Source: Drosophila pseudoobscura
Taxonomy: Eukaryota; Arthropoda; Insecta; Diptera; Drosophilidae
Length of the DNA: 64,000 nucleotides
NCBI RefSeq assembly: GCF_009870125.1
Contig: NC_046680.1
Coordinates: 7,316,001-7,380,000 of the forward strand
Reading direction: 5' to 3'
Below the pieces are notes generated by a model, which was not told the origin of the DNA, searched no databases, and saw only the letters and a program-made list of their open reading frames with translations. Positions 1 through 12,900 of this stretch are shown one piece after another (position 1 is the stretch's first letter; each line of letters begins with the position of its first letter). The position numbers and the translations under genes were made by a program.

Positions 1-3000
1 CGCTGTGTGTGTGTGTGTTTGTGCAAATTATGCAAATCGCAAGCATGAAAAACAAATATTAAACTTTTCATGGAGGAAAAAAAAAGATTCAAAAATTAAA
101 TAAAAATTTTACAAAAGACATAAAAACCAAACGGTTGCCTTCAGCCACCCAACCCAACCCAACACACACACACACACACACACATGGGTGGCCTTAACGG
201 GGACTTGGGTTGGGTTGCATGACAATCAGGCAGCCGCAAAATGCGGGAAATGGATCCACTGTTTGAGGCAAGAGAAACGAGAGGAGGAATACATATATGT
301 ACACATACTCGTATATCTAGCCGAGTCCCGCGTAATGATTGTACTTACAGATGTATGCATGACCTCCCATTACCCCTCAACCCCAGTTCCGGGCCCCCCC
401 TCTCTCACTCCTGCCACAAAAGTTGGCAACTCAAACAAGAAGTGAGAGGGCGCAGGCTTTTGGGAATGGAAGACTTTGATACCCTGGAAGAACCTTCCCT
501 GTACGGCAGGTACCATACGATATAGTTGTACGATTTGTGGCAGATCTGGTGATTCGAGACTGGAGGACTCTGGGAATATGCAGATACGTCCACACAAAAC
601 AAACAGAAATTCGAGACTCGGTTTGTTTTTTGTAAAATGCGTGCGTGGACAATAGTCTGCCTCCCTTCGGGGGGAGTGCTGGCTGAGGGGGCGGTAGTTT
701 TTGGGGAGAGCTGTAACCGAGACGTGGTCTCAGGGGCTTCGGGGGGCAGCGGTTGGGGTGCTCTGGGTGCGGCTGTCTGCACGTGCGTCTGTGCTTGTGT
801 GCTCCAGAGAGCAACTAGTTGTGGGCCAGGCCCAAACCCAATTCATTTGGTTGTGGCCAAAAAAACAAGACTGGGAGCGGGCGAGAGGCAAAAATATGTG
901 TAAACACGCAGCTTGTTTGTGCCCCCCCACATACCCCGCTGCCCTCTGGAGTCACCACTTTCCCACATCCCCCCTCTCCCTATCTCTCTCTCTGTGGGGG
1001 ACAAACCGCGTTAAATAAAATCTCGCACGCTTCGTTTGGATATGAGAAAACAAGCTGCCTCTAGTCCCCCCCCTTTCTGCCTCCCCATCTCTGTCGGTGC
1101 CGCTTCAGTGAAATGCCAAACAAATTCAGAAAAAAAGTTGGGGAAAAAAGGTTTGTCAACATTCGCTTCTGGCGGCCAGAGACATGTTTTCGAAACTCAA
1201 ATTGTGGGCGGCTGCACGTGCCACGCCTCGCACACAACAGAGTTTCGTTTTAGTTGGATTTTCCAGTGTGAAATTTCCATTTCCACGAAGGACATGTGCC
1301 GACGGATGCAGATGTTTTGAATGCAACTTGGAAAGGCAATTATCTTGGTACAATTTTCATTAAAAGCTGCGAGAAATTGTAGAAGACGTATTCCAATATC
1401 CAAAAAAAAAGAGTTCCTTTCGAAGTTTCCAGAAGAGAAATTTTAGGAGTTTAAGAATTTCTATACCTAAAAGTAGGGGTCCACACACGTGTGGGCTCTG
1501 GGATCCACTAATTTCATTCTCTCAAAGCCCCAGCAATACGACTAAATTGCCTGTCAATCAACTCGAGAGTTCATTAAACGTGCCTCTCTCTCTCGCTCAC
1601 TCTCTCACTCTCGAAGCGCCGCTTTTGACGTCATAAACGGTGCACACGCACTCACTCGCACCAAAACGGAGAGTGATAAATGTTTGAAACAAAAGTGTTA
1701 CTGACCTCACATTACATGTAAAAAACGTGCAGGTTTCCCCCTCAGCCTTACTCCTTCTTTTTTCGGGGGTCCAAGCGCCACCGAGAAGGACAGAGATGGA
1801 GGAAGAGAGAGAGAGAGAGACGGCAGCAGAGGCTTAAGTAAAGGGAAAGGAGAACCGCAACCACACACACACACACACACACACAATCTCACACATACAC
1901 TCTTTCAGGCTGGGCTCAAAGTTCGTCGTTTGTCCGCTTTGGTGGCTTCACTTTTCACACTTTTCGTTTTCGTTGTGTGCCTCTCTTGGAATTTCTAAAC
2001 AAACAAAACCAACAGAAACCCAAAAGAGAGAACAAGAAAGAGAGAGAGAGAGAGAGAGAGGCTGACTATGGGTGCATTCCAGGTGCTGCCAACGCAAACC
2101 GAAGCAGCGGCGGCAGCAGCAGCAGCGATCGCTGGAATGCAGGCACCAACAACAACAACAACAGCAACGTCACAGGCTTGCATTTACAGCAACAAAAACT
2201 TGCCATGTTGCTTTTTTACAGCAAGGTTGAAGGAAGGGCGAGGAGTGGGGGTGCGGGACCGAACATGTTTAAGCGCGATAGTTAGAGAGCGAGAGGGAGA
2301 GGTAGAGAGGAGACACAGACAGTTGCCGACTGGCTTTTCAATTGGAAATGGAGTGTGCGAGGGGTGGGGGAAAGCGGAGTGGAGTGGGGAATGACCACTG
2401 GGGAGAGCTGTGTGCGCTGCTGTCTGTCGTCTGTGTGTGGGTTTTTGGGGATGCTTTTGTGTGTTCGGGATTGTTGAAATGCTAAACCGGAATGTGGCTC
2501 ATTCAGTGAAAAGACCATAATAACGATCATCATCATGAAGTTGGATGATGATCAGCAGCATCGAAAGCCAAGTTTGGGGCAGCATCGTCGACGACGTCGT
2601 AACTTGAGGCCGGCAATCTATGCGCTGTGGTTGTTGTTGTTTCTCTCTTTGCCAGTGGCTGTCTCTCTCTCTCTCTCTCTCTTCCTCTCTCTGGTAGTTG
2701 TTGTTGCTTGTTTTTCTGGTTTTGGCATTCATTCGCGCTCAATTGCGCCAGATTTGCGTTTTTTTTTATGCTGCTGCTGCCGATCGAGTCCACGCTTCAT
2801 TTCAGGCAAGCCCTGGTTGTTGTTGTTGTTGTTGTTGTTGTTATTGCTGTGGCAGGCAACGCTGCCAACCAAAAATGTCGCCAATGGATCAGAGCAGAAG
2901 TCAGAGAGGATGGGAGAGGGAGGTTGGGAGGGAAGAGCACTTCAGAGAGAAGAGTGGGGTGTGGGCAAGAGAGTCTAGAGCACTGAGTGCTGCACAGCGT

Positions 3001-3700
3001 GTACAGTTGCAGCATCAAATTGGAGACCAGGTTGCCAGTCCTCCTGCTGCTGCTGCTGCTGCTGCTGCTCCTTCTCCTGCCCCACCTCCTTCCTCCGGCT
3101 CTTCTGTCTCTTCCCAAGAAAATTCCCACAGAGCCAAAGACAGGCGGCGGAGCAGGCGGGGTCGCTTGGGTAATGGCGTGTGGAAAAAGAATCACGTTTA
3201 TACCGTTTTGTACTGATTTTTTTCCTCTTCCCCATCATCATCATCATTTTCTACCTCTTCTTTCACCTTCTCCGCCACAACTCTCCTCTTTCTCTTCTTG
3301 TCATGGTTTTTCAAGTGCAATTTCTGTTGTTGTGCATTTATTTCACACACATACACAACACACACAGAGAGCAATATCCAAGCACATACACACGCGTTCA
3401 TTAAATATTTTCGTTGTTGAATAATTTTCCCGAAAAAAAAACTTCAAGTTCGCCCTCACCTTGTCTGCACCTTGCGCTGCTCCAATGATTTTAGCTGTTG
3501 TTGCTGCTTGAAGTTGCTGCTGGTGCTGCTGTTTAATTGCACTTTTAAGTGAATTAATCACCTTTCATGCTGCCTCTTTTGTTGCTCCCTCTTTTGATGG
3601 CCTTTTGTATCACGCAACTACTATTTTGCATACACTCTTTTTCAACGGGGGTTTTGCCTTTCTTTCATTCAATTCCCAGAGCTGCTTCTTTTTTTTGCTT
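1..3700. other. Non-coding upstream region rich in simple repeats
   Basis: I see no gene in this stretch. It holds many short tandem repeats: CA/TG runs near 5-20, 162-183 and 1863-1885, a GA run near 2036-2060, CT runs near 2662-2683, GTT runs near 2817-2841, GCT runs near 3047-3068 and CAT runs near 3232-3247. The open frames across it (for example 2068-2394 on the plus strand, alanine- and threonine-rich) are translations of these repeats and have no flanking splice logic. GA and CA tracts of this kind are common in fly regulatory DNA, where GAGA factor can bind, so an enhancer or promoter role is possible but not shown. Confidence 0.6.
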
Positions 3701-3769
3701 TTGTAATTAATTGAATACACACACACACACTAACAAACGCGCGCGTAGAAGAGAGGGTACGCACACACA

Positions 3770-3844
3770 CACACACACGGAGAGATACACCTGGAACAAA
3801 CGCGCGCACTCGGATTATTCTTCGGAAAAAACGTCGGTCGACAG
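3770..3844 (+). other. Possible untranslated first exon (only the donor is supported)
   Basis: A strong plus-strand 5' splice site (CAG followed by GTAAGAAG) lies at 3844/3845, preceded by non-repetitive sequence after a CA microsatellite. No ATG-led frame crosses it, so if real it is an untranslated exon. The nearest plus-strand gene able to use it is the RGK GTPase starting at 17,682. The exon's left end is a guess. Two minus-strand donor-like sites (4163 and 4047) lie close by, so antisense transcription is equally possible. Confidence 0.2.
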
Positions 3845-4460
3845 GTAAGAAGCCGCGTGAGCAACTGAGACACCGACTCTGGCCATGGCTTCGCTTTGGG
3901 CCACGATCGCGTCTATCTGTACAGCGTATGTATGGCGGTCTCTTTCTGGCAGCGTCATGTAGCAGACGTCTCTTTTGCACCTGCGCAATTGGGCCTTGGT
4001 GATTGACCAGAAATACGTTACAAAGCACCGTTTAAATTTTACCTGTGACGCGCACTACAGCTAAAGAGAGTAGTGTAGTCAGAAAGAGAGAGAGAGGACA
4101 AAACTGGGAGAGTTGGGAGAGTAAAAGAGCGAGTAATTTGGTTGGGAGAGTAGGGTGAGCGCTGTTTACCTGTCGCCGCCAGCTCTCTTTGCCGCTGCCG
4201 TCGCTCTGTCCAGACGAAATTAGCTGCTACCGACCCGACAATTATTCGAGTGATTGTCGGTGTGTGGGTGTATGTGTGGGAGTGTTGCCATGGTGCATGT
4301 GTTTGCACAAAAAAGCTAACTGCAGCCATGACATTAAGAAACACTGCCATACACTCCCTAATAATGCAAGCATTACTTTCAGCCGTCGCAGAAGATTTTG
4401 TTTTGGCTGAACAAATTCAAAGAAATTATACATTTGCGGCTATGTAGCTTCGCTTTTAAA

Positions 4461-4538
4461 GCAGTAGATGGCGCCAATAATTCCTACAGTGCCGCCCTCT
4501 AGCAGCAGTTTAGGGAAGCTCTACACAGATGGCGCGCC
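4461..4538. promoter_or_regulatory. Cluster of three CTCF-like insulator motifs
   Basis: Three sequences resembling the CTCF core (CASYAGRKGGCGC) sit within 78 bp. They are GCAGTAGATGGCGCC at 4461-4475 on the plus strand, GCTGCTAGAGGGCGGC at 4491-4506 on the minus strand, and CACAGATGGCGCGCC at 4524-4538 on the plus strand. The first and third contain the fly-type AGATGGCGC core and the second is close to the vertebrate consensus. Drosophila CTCF is an insulator protein, so a domain boundary or insulator is the natural reading. The cluster lies in the large gene-poor interval left of the RGK gene. Binding is inferred from motif shape only. Confidence 0.5.
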
Positions 4539-4730
4539 TTTGTAAAATGTAGCATACATTATTAATTATAGGCGCGAAGTTCAAATTCCGATATTTTGAG
4601 CTGTGTAAAATAACCTGGGCAAAACGATAAATGCAGTGCACATTTTCAGCATTTCCTTGCTTATATTTGCGGATATATTCGCATGTATTATCAGATAAGG
4701 CCACAACATACATCGTTCGTGTCGTGAGTT

Positions 4731-5096
4731 CTAAATTCCATAGATATCCACTATATAGTCATCGGAATAATAGCGAAATTCGTCTGTGCTAATAGTGGCC
4801 GACTTAGGGGACATGGCTCCCTGTGTTGTTGATGACAGCAACAACAAATTACAACAAGCGAATTGGGGGCGATAGGAGGTAGCTCTATGGCCATAAAAAT
4901 CGTTAAACGGCAAACGGTTAAGCCCCGAAACTTGAAGCACGAATGGAACCCCGTTCAGGTCAGAGAAAACTCACTTCATAATCATCATCGCCACTCAGCT
5001 CCTGCTTAATTCCCTTTTCCGCCTCTAGAAAGTTGTATAAATCTGTGAAATTACCCAAACACTCGAGGAGCTTAACGCAGTCGGTTGGATAATGCT
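4731..5096 (-). CDS. Weak candidate: terminal exons of an unrecognised minus-strand gene
   Basis: On the minus strand an open frame ends in an acidic tract (GDDDYE) at a good donor (GAA followed by GTGAGT) near 4974. A downstream acceptor (CAACACAG) near 4821 continues the frame in phase 0 for 30 codons to a TAG at 4731. A possible 3' splice site (AAAATTTTCAG) at about 5096 would begin the upstream exon. The joined peptide is about 70 residues, acidic and tyrosine-rich at its end (FRYYSDDYIVDIYGI). I found no start codon or further upstream exon and do not recognise the protein. It could be a small taxon-restricted gene, an exon of a longer gene, or chance. Coordinates assume the exons 4731-4820 and about 4975-5096. 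Confidence 0.22.
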
Positions 5097-5259
5097 GAAA
5101 ATTTTCACGGGGCGGTGTGGTGCGAATGGGGTGGCAGGCGAGGGAGGAAAAGTTAACCGCAAAGCGAAAATTTTCGGCAACGAAGAAAGCGTCGTAAAAA
5201 CCATTTAACAACCGAATAAGCAACCGCAAAAACAGAATGACATCGTCTGGCTTTTCCAC

Positions 5260-8200
5260 CTACACTTCCCCGCTCTACGCCCTCTTTAGTCCCCGCCCTT
5301 GGTCCACTTCTTCGCAACGGAAATGAAGCCGCCGAAGCGGCTGGAACAAAAACGCGAGAAATCCTAAGGCCGAAACGAATCCGGCAATACCTCTGGCTGA
5401 TCGGGGGGCTATATTTTGCTTGATGGATTCCGAAGGGTGTACTTCCTGCCCCAAAAGGGGGGAGTAGGGGACTAGGGGAATAGGAGTATGGGTATCCGTC
5501 TCGCCATTTTGTCTCTGTGGACTTTTGCGCTCACACCAAAAGCCAACGGCTTTTTCATGGCCTATCAACGAACGTCTAATGCCGGCAATTAAAATAAACG
5601 GCAACAAAGCGAAATCCTGCCTGAGGCAAGGCCAGGCTTCCTCTTCCTCTGCTCCAAGAGATGCCAGGATCGCAGAGAGAGTCCTCGCCGAGGGGGCGTC
5701 TTGCAAACGCCTTCAAGCTGCTAGAAAATGTGCGTTTAATGAAATTTTTATTCAATCAGAGCACAGCAACTTTTATGGCAGCACAGACACTGGCTGAAAG
5801 GGGAAATGCCTCAACGCGGGATGCCTGAGAGGGGGAACCTGTTGAGTCGAGTTTATGATAAAGTGGCCTCTTTCCCTGGCACTGCCCTGGCCAATGGCTG
5901 TGTGCGAAGTGTTTTGCTTTTACAGCCTCAATTTATCTTCCACTCTCGGTGCCACGAAACGCGTCGAGTGGTGCCATGGAGGGATTTGGCTTGCGCCAGT
6001 TGATGTTTGTTCAGTTTTGGGTCATAGAAATTGACAGAGTTAAAGGATATAGACAGATGGCAGTGCAGACGGCAAGGCTCCAACGTTTAAAGAGTGGCAG
6101 ATTTAATTTGGATAAGAATTTCTTAAGGATTTACAGCATTCCATCAATCCTGAGCCGATTTGCTGAGGAATATCGTATTGTTTGCACACATAAATAGTCG
6201 TAGCTCTAAATATTCCTTCAGCCCCACATAAGCCAACCAATATCCCATATACGAGCATGTATGTATCTGCCTTTAAAACCTATCTCGCTCTCTGTTCTTG
6301 AACCACATTCATTTGGTAGTGAAAGTAGGGAAAACAAACTCATGAATATCATTAGCAGTATACGTAGAAGTAGGCGTAGCCTCCTCCTCTAATGCCCCAC
6401 TTATACGGGCCTCCTTGGTGGAACTAGTGTACTTTTCCTAAGCCCCCAGGCCGACTTCGGCTGTAATTAAGCGTCTGCGGCGTGAAAAGAGACTCAAAGG
6501 AAACCAGGAACACCGCAGCCGGCAGTTGAAGAAAGCGAAGGCCCTCCCACTCTCCTAGGCGGACAGGTGTCCGCATTTCATTTGCATAGATTAGACAGAT
6601 TAGGGCGGCAGCTTGGATTTCCTGGGCCGGTGGCCACCAAAAGTTGTACGCCTCTCGATCCAACACAATTTTTGCTTAATTAAAAAGTTTTTCAAAATTA
6701 ATTTACATAAATTTCATTTGTGCTGAAATCCGTGCAAATGAATTTCCTTTTAATTGAGCAACACCTGAGGGTCCTTTCGCGTCCTTTCTTCCATCCTTCC
6801 TGCCTTGCAGACAGCAGCAACAATTGGGCAAAAGCTTAGCGCCCAAAAAAACCCGTAACAGAGCTTTAAGTCGGCGGAAAAACCTTTTTGGCGGGCTACC
6901 CCAGTGGTTTCCCTTTTTCCTTCTGCCAAATATTGATCGGATTGGTGAAAAGGCGGCAAACCGCACCAGGGTGGGGGACGCTGGGTGGTGAAAGGTGAGC
7001 GCTGAGCGCTGAGTGGGTGCGCCGCTGTCTATCCAAATTCAAGTTTTTTTTTGCCCGTGGCCCGAGCCCCATGTGGGTCAAGCAAATCAATTGACAGCTG
7101 AACCGAACTTGAGCGAGGACAACGCCAATCTTTGTGTGTGTGTGTGTGTGTGTGTGGAGAGTATCTGTGTGCCGTCACCTGGTTTGCTTCTATAAATAAA
7201 TCATTGCTTATGATAATATGCCACACACACACACACACAGGCACACAAAGGAACTGACACACAAATGCTGATTAGATACAGGACGAACCGCAGAAGGAGC
7301 AACAACAACAACAGCCACAAAACACTTCAAGTCGCAGACAGCATTTGACTTTATTCAAGGATACTTCGGGCCCATACGCTTCTGACTTTTGCACCCACTC
7401 TTTTGAGGCCCTTATACTCGGCAAGTGAAATGCTACGACAGCAGACCATTGGAGACCAACAGACCTAGAGGAGGCTAAGGCTAAGGATATGCGCGATGTA
7501 GGTCCTGGTGCTGGGCATCCGGTAGTCGACCACAACATTCGTGATGTTCCGACGCCGCCACTCTCTGCTGCTCCCGCTGCTCGTTCCATCATCATAAAAC
7601 TTGGCATATTGTAGCGTCACCGAAGAGGGAAAAAACCGTGTATTTTGAAAGCGTTGCGTTACGTTTGGGCCATGTCCCATGACGTGGTGGGGATGTTTGC
7701 ATTGAGCGAGGGATTGTTTGCGGACCCCGACAGTTTTTCGGGGGGACCGAAGATTAATTGCATTTTGCAGTTGTTGCAGAATCACGAGTTGTTGTTGCTG
7801 TTGCATTTGCCAAATGGGTTTGGCCATTGATGTAATTACCAATCGAAATGAGGAAGGAGACTGTTAAAGGTGCAAAGAAGCTACTTAAAACGAAAATAGG
7901 TCAGAGGTCAGCTGAAATGGGCTAATGGAATGCCTATAAATGTCTAAAAGACTCCTTTTGGATGCTTTTTAGTCAAATTAGTAAATCATCTAATGCCCAG
8001 AAATATCGCAATTCCCTGCCAAACCATTACAAATATCAAGAGCTATAAAGTACATAATTTAGTATGTGAGGGAGGATCCGTCTCCAGATGTGTCTCCTTA
8101 ACGGACACCTTTCGTGTGGCACCTACTAGAACCGAGAGGGGGAGGTTTTGCATTCGAAGAGAATTTTCTTGAGATTATTTCCCCCCAGTGCTCACACTCA

Positions 8201-9220
8201 GTTGCAATCTTCTCATGTGAATAATAAGCACCCTCAATGCAAAACCATTCATCAGCAGAAATACCACAGATGCCAAAGATGCGCATATCTTGCAGATAGA
8301 TTCACTTTCGAATATATGTATGTATGTACATAGTAGCCACATAGCTCATGAGCAATGGGTAAAACCCTCCATTCATTTGCACGGATCGACACATTAATAA
8401 AATGCCAAAATGATGCTCGTCACAAGTTCTAGATATTGTGGGCGGCTGCTGTCAGCAGTGGGGCTCATAAAATCGGGTCATATAGAACGGACAATGAGAA
8501 CGGAATGGGGAAACACTACCATAAACAACAAAACACAAAAGACCAAGAGAGAGGGAGAGAGGGAGAGTGAAACAGCAGCGAAACAAAGGAAACAGAAAAA
8601 CACAGAGAGGGAGGATAACTTTGGGTAAGGGAGCATTTGATACCCCTTCTAGTCAGAGCTAATGATATGGAAAATCGGCTGTCTGTATTAACAGAAACTT
8701 TCAAGTTTTTCCCATAAATATTTGAGTTATACCGACTTTTCTATGGCAGATTTGGGAAATCTATAAATCTAAGCCGTCTGCCTGGAACGGGAAGAATCTG
8801 TGCCAAATTAAAGGACTTTGTAGGATATTTCCACATAGATTTACACATAGATATTTATTAATCGACACTTTTGATCCTGTTAAGGAATACTCGTATGCTT
8901 TTCAGCACATGCTTTGGAGCACAACTAAAATAACCAACTCTTTGGAAATAGGGTACATCTGTTACAAGGCGCAAAAACGGAATGCAATCCTCAAAGCGCC
9001 TTCTATTGCCTCCCACAAAATGCCCTCCCACCCTCTCTCTCTCTCTCTCTCTCTCTTGCCTTTTTCTGCTCCATTGAGGCTGGGCAGTGGGAAACGAAAC
9101 GAAAGGAAATGAACTCAACAAACACACACTGGGAGGAGGGGAGGATAGGGAGAGACACTAAAGATAAACAAGGCAAAGTCGTAAAGAAAAAATTCAAACA
9201 AATCAAATGGCCAGAAAGCA
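5260..9220. other. Non-coding interval
   Basis: No convincing gene is visible. The longest frames (for example minus 5275-5706) lack splice or start context and have the composition of neighbouring non-coding DNA. Features seen are a GT run (7132-7155) facing a CA run (7223-7240), a GA-rich patch (8546-8570), and a CT run at 9034-9054. This is presumably the 5' regulatory territory or upstream introns of the RGK gene. Confidence 0.55.
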
Positions 9221-9261
9221 GGCCAGAGAGAGAGAGAGAGAGAGAGAGAGAGCAAAGTGCA

Positions 9262-9983
9262 CGTAAAAGCTCTCAGTGACGTTGCAGAGCTTTTCCGTGT
9301 CGTCACAGGCGAAAGCACCGCAACGAAAGCCGAAAGGAAAACATTACGCCGACACGATTCGAATCGAATCAAACACTCGACGGCTCTGCTCTGGCACGGA
9401 TCGGACGGGAAAACTGCGCCACATTTCCGCGAAACGGCAAGAGTTTGACGAGACTTTGGTTTTTGGAAAACGTTAGATTTTGGAAAACCCCCCTCCAAAA
9501 AATATAAGTTGGAAAATTTAACTATAGAAATACCCATATACACGCTTGCAGACCCGTTAATAAATTCATAATACAACCAGTGGAAAATATCTAAAAGAAT
9601 TAGTACAGTGTGTTCTATAAATAACCAACAAAATACATGCATATGAGAGAAAGAAAGTGAACAAGTGCAGAAATTATCTCATTATCGAAGTATATATGGA
9701 TAGATATTGTATCTAGTCTGGTATCTACATATATAAAAAGTGTGCCGCCCTTTTTTTATACAAATTATCGATCAAATACATAAGTTCCCCGACGTCAGAG
9801 CCATATCGCGAGAGCATAAACTCTTCTAATTGTGGGGTTTTTTGTTTTGCGATTGCTCGGATGGATGTGCCCATAATATTGACCAACAAAGCGAGGACGT
9901 TGCCATTTGCGGCTCATTAAAGGACACGGACGCGGCGGCAGCAGGGGCATACGTCGGTGGAGGTGTTGACTGGGGAAAGAAAG
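9262..9983 (+). other. Probable 5' untranslated exon of the RGK GTPase gene
   Basis: A consensus donor (AAAG followed by GTATGT) at 9983/9984 ends a GC-richer stretch that carries no long ATG frame. It begins after a GA tract (9224-9252) followed by an initiator-like TCAGTG near 9272. The next good plus-strand acceptor in front of the first coding exon is at 17,367, which would make a 7.4 kb intron, typical for fly signalling genes with a remote promoter. Only the right end is supported. The left end is placed at the GA tract by inference. Transcript evidence could equally show several alternative first exons in this interval. Confidence 0.33.
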
Positions 9984-12900
9984 GTATGTTTTGATTAGTT
10001 AGATACTACAGAACATGATGTATGAACCGCAGGCCCTTAAAGGAGTAATTCGTTCATCGCCTGCCGGCTTATGCGCCGTATGCGTCTCGTGTGCCTTGGC
10101 ACTTTCCCCATTTCCTGCCGCACTTCGATTTGTTTACTGGAATCCCACCTTTGGCGGCCCAATTCCCAATTCCATTTCCTTTCATTATCATGTGGATGGG
10201 GGATGGATAATCATTCGAAATCGCTTCTTTCTCGCTACTCATCGTAAAAGGAGCAGAAATCACTCATTCGCCCCAGTAGCCGGGACCGGGACCGGGATCT
10301 TTCGCATTGCCCATTGCCTGGGCATTAAATATGCAGTGCTGGTAAGTCGTCAGCCTTCTAACGTTTATGGCACTGTATCCGTATTCCCCGATGGGCCGAG
10401 TCCCCGCGCGAAATGGCCTCGTTTTGGCAATGGATTATTTGAGAGCGAATTCTTTAGGGTGCCATAAAGCATTCGTTGGGTTCTCTGCGGGAAATGAGCA
10501 AATAACAATCAATTCGGGGTTTGTAACAAAGAATAAATGGATCTCAAAAATGCACAACAAACCTATAAAATAAAGAACAATTTAATCAAAAGTCACCATT
10601 CGATGATCTTTCACAAGAGGGGAACCCACATATAGGTACATAAATTCCCCAAATCCAAAGGCGAAGAATTAATAGGGAGCCCTTAAGAAGTATTTAAGAA
10701 ATTTCTTGCTAATTTCTGAAAAAATAATGGAGCTAGTGATTAAATTTAAATGCTCATTACCATAACAAACCCATCTGTGATTCCCAGCGACAACGGCGTA
10801 TGACATTTCGCGCTGGAACCATTATGGCAAGACCAAATCAGATAATATCAAATGACTTTCCACTGGCAATCAGCAAAAATAAGCAAAAAATCGGACAAAG
10901 GGAACCAGTCATTGCCGGCAATCGGGGGAGGAGCGATACAAATCGCCACAGCAATTCCCCAGCGATCTGGTGCCTAATCAGGAGAGGACATGCCACAGAC
11001 AGACAATGGGAATCCCCTCCAACAACACTCCATTCCACCCACAAGAACCACAGCATTGTAAATGGAAATGGAAATGGGGAAAATGCTTTTACTGCAGGGC
11101 GGCACTTGGTTTTCAATCCACTGATTTTTCCGACCCTACAGCTCCCGCTCTCTCTGTCTATCTGTCCCTGCAATTGTTTTCCTGTTTGCCAATTAAACTA
11201 AAATGTCTCGTGGTGTCTGGGCCCGGCTGACACGCGACTGTTTGACCACGCCTCCCCCACGCACACTCTAGCATGCACCCTCAATATGTATGTATGTATA
11301 GCAGACCAGACAGGGGGGGAGGGGGAATGCTCCTGTGCTCCTAAGGCAAATCAAATTCCCAGAAAATTCTATTCTATCGGAAGATGGTGGAAATTTAGTT
11401 GGAGAAGCTTCAAAGCTTTCAAGCGAAATGGATTGGCCAGATTGCCTTTGTGATGCATCCAACGAAAATTCTTAATTCAATTAAAATCTGCAACGACCAG
11501 AAGGAGGACCACCAGGAGACAAGGCTTAAAAGCCTCTTCCCGGCTGTTGGCTGTACCTGAAAACTGTCAAGAGAAGAGTTGGGGGTTGCAGTGCAGCGTG
11601 AGAGGGGGATGGGATGAACAAAAGCAGACTAGGACCAGGATGAGCAGGAGGAGGGGTAGAACCCAGAGCAAAGGGGCTCCGACATGACAAAAGGTTGAGC
11701 CCGGTCCGGCCAGGTCGCGCCACCAGGTACCCCACCACTTAGCCCCAAAAATTGTAGTTGACACTGTCGACCCCCGGCAACCGACTGGGGGCGCGTAGAA
11801 CACGACAAGCCTCGTGTTCTGTTCCTTTGAACCAACAATGTTTGGCCAGGAGAGAGGACAGGGACAGGGACCGGGCAGAACGTGACAGAGCCCACTGCCA
11901 GTGACAATTGGTGCTGGAGCGAGGACTAGACGGCAATGGAGTTGTGTGGATGGTACTGTACTGTATGGGAGTGGACTGTCAAGTGGAGCACATTTCCGGT
12001 GCCCCAAGCACTCCGCACACTAGACAGAACTAACGAAAATATTTATGCATACACTTAAAGGGCTTCCAGCAGTCCGAGCCGTGCCGAAACGAAACCCAAA
12101 CCGCAACCGAAACCCAAGCCCACAAACAAACTTGGTCAAATGCAAATACATTCACTGTTGGCACAACTTTGCAGTCATTTGTCAATTACCCAATTTCCAC
12201 TGCACTGGTACATTTGGGGCACAGCTCTGTTTGCTGAACTCTTCAGATCAAAATCCCTTCCTTTGAAAATAGTTCCAACTGTGAGGGTCCAAAATTTCCA
12301 TCGAAACAGAAGCACAGGAATGGCAGAAGGAAGATATAAGGTTTCATTCGGGCATAAAGGAGGTGGATTGGCATCTTGAAGAGGTAATGGCTGGAAAAAA
12401 TAAACCGTATCGCAGCCTACTCGGAAATAAATATCCGCTTTTTCCCTCTTTTAATTATATTCAAGTCAATTTCCCTCACTTAACAGCTCACTTAACTGCC
12501 AGATCTACAAAAGGAAAAGCCAATCCCAGCAGCAGAAAAACCAATTCCCGGATTCCCAAACAAAATCGAACAAAGCCCGGAACGAGTATGTGAAATCAAA
12601 TGCAGGCCAATTAGGGAGTGGAGCCAGAGGGAGAGGACCACCAGCTTAAGGACAAAGGAAAATCGTAAATTCCAGCAATTTATTTTGAGGCCCAACTGAG
12701 GCTCCCAGAGAGACATATGTACAGTATATACTCGAATGCCACAGGACATTCCTTCGATAGTTAATTATGATGTGGCCCAATGGGGCACAGAGGCAGTCAC
12801 ACATCAAAGCGGAATGCAGGGGAATGGATGCGGCGGAGGCGGAGGGAATGACAGCATTAGCTAAATGAAGTGAATTTTTGTGTAAACATCTGCGCCCGGA

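Noticed and set aside
2068..2394. Plus-strand frame with alanine and threonine runs
   Set aside because: Encoded by GCA/ACA microsatellites with no flanking splice sites or non-repetitive protein content.
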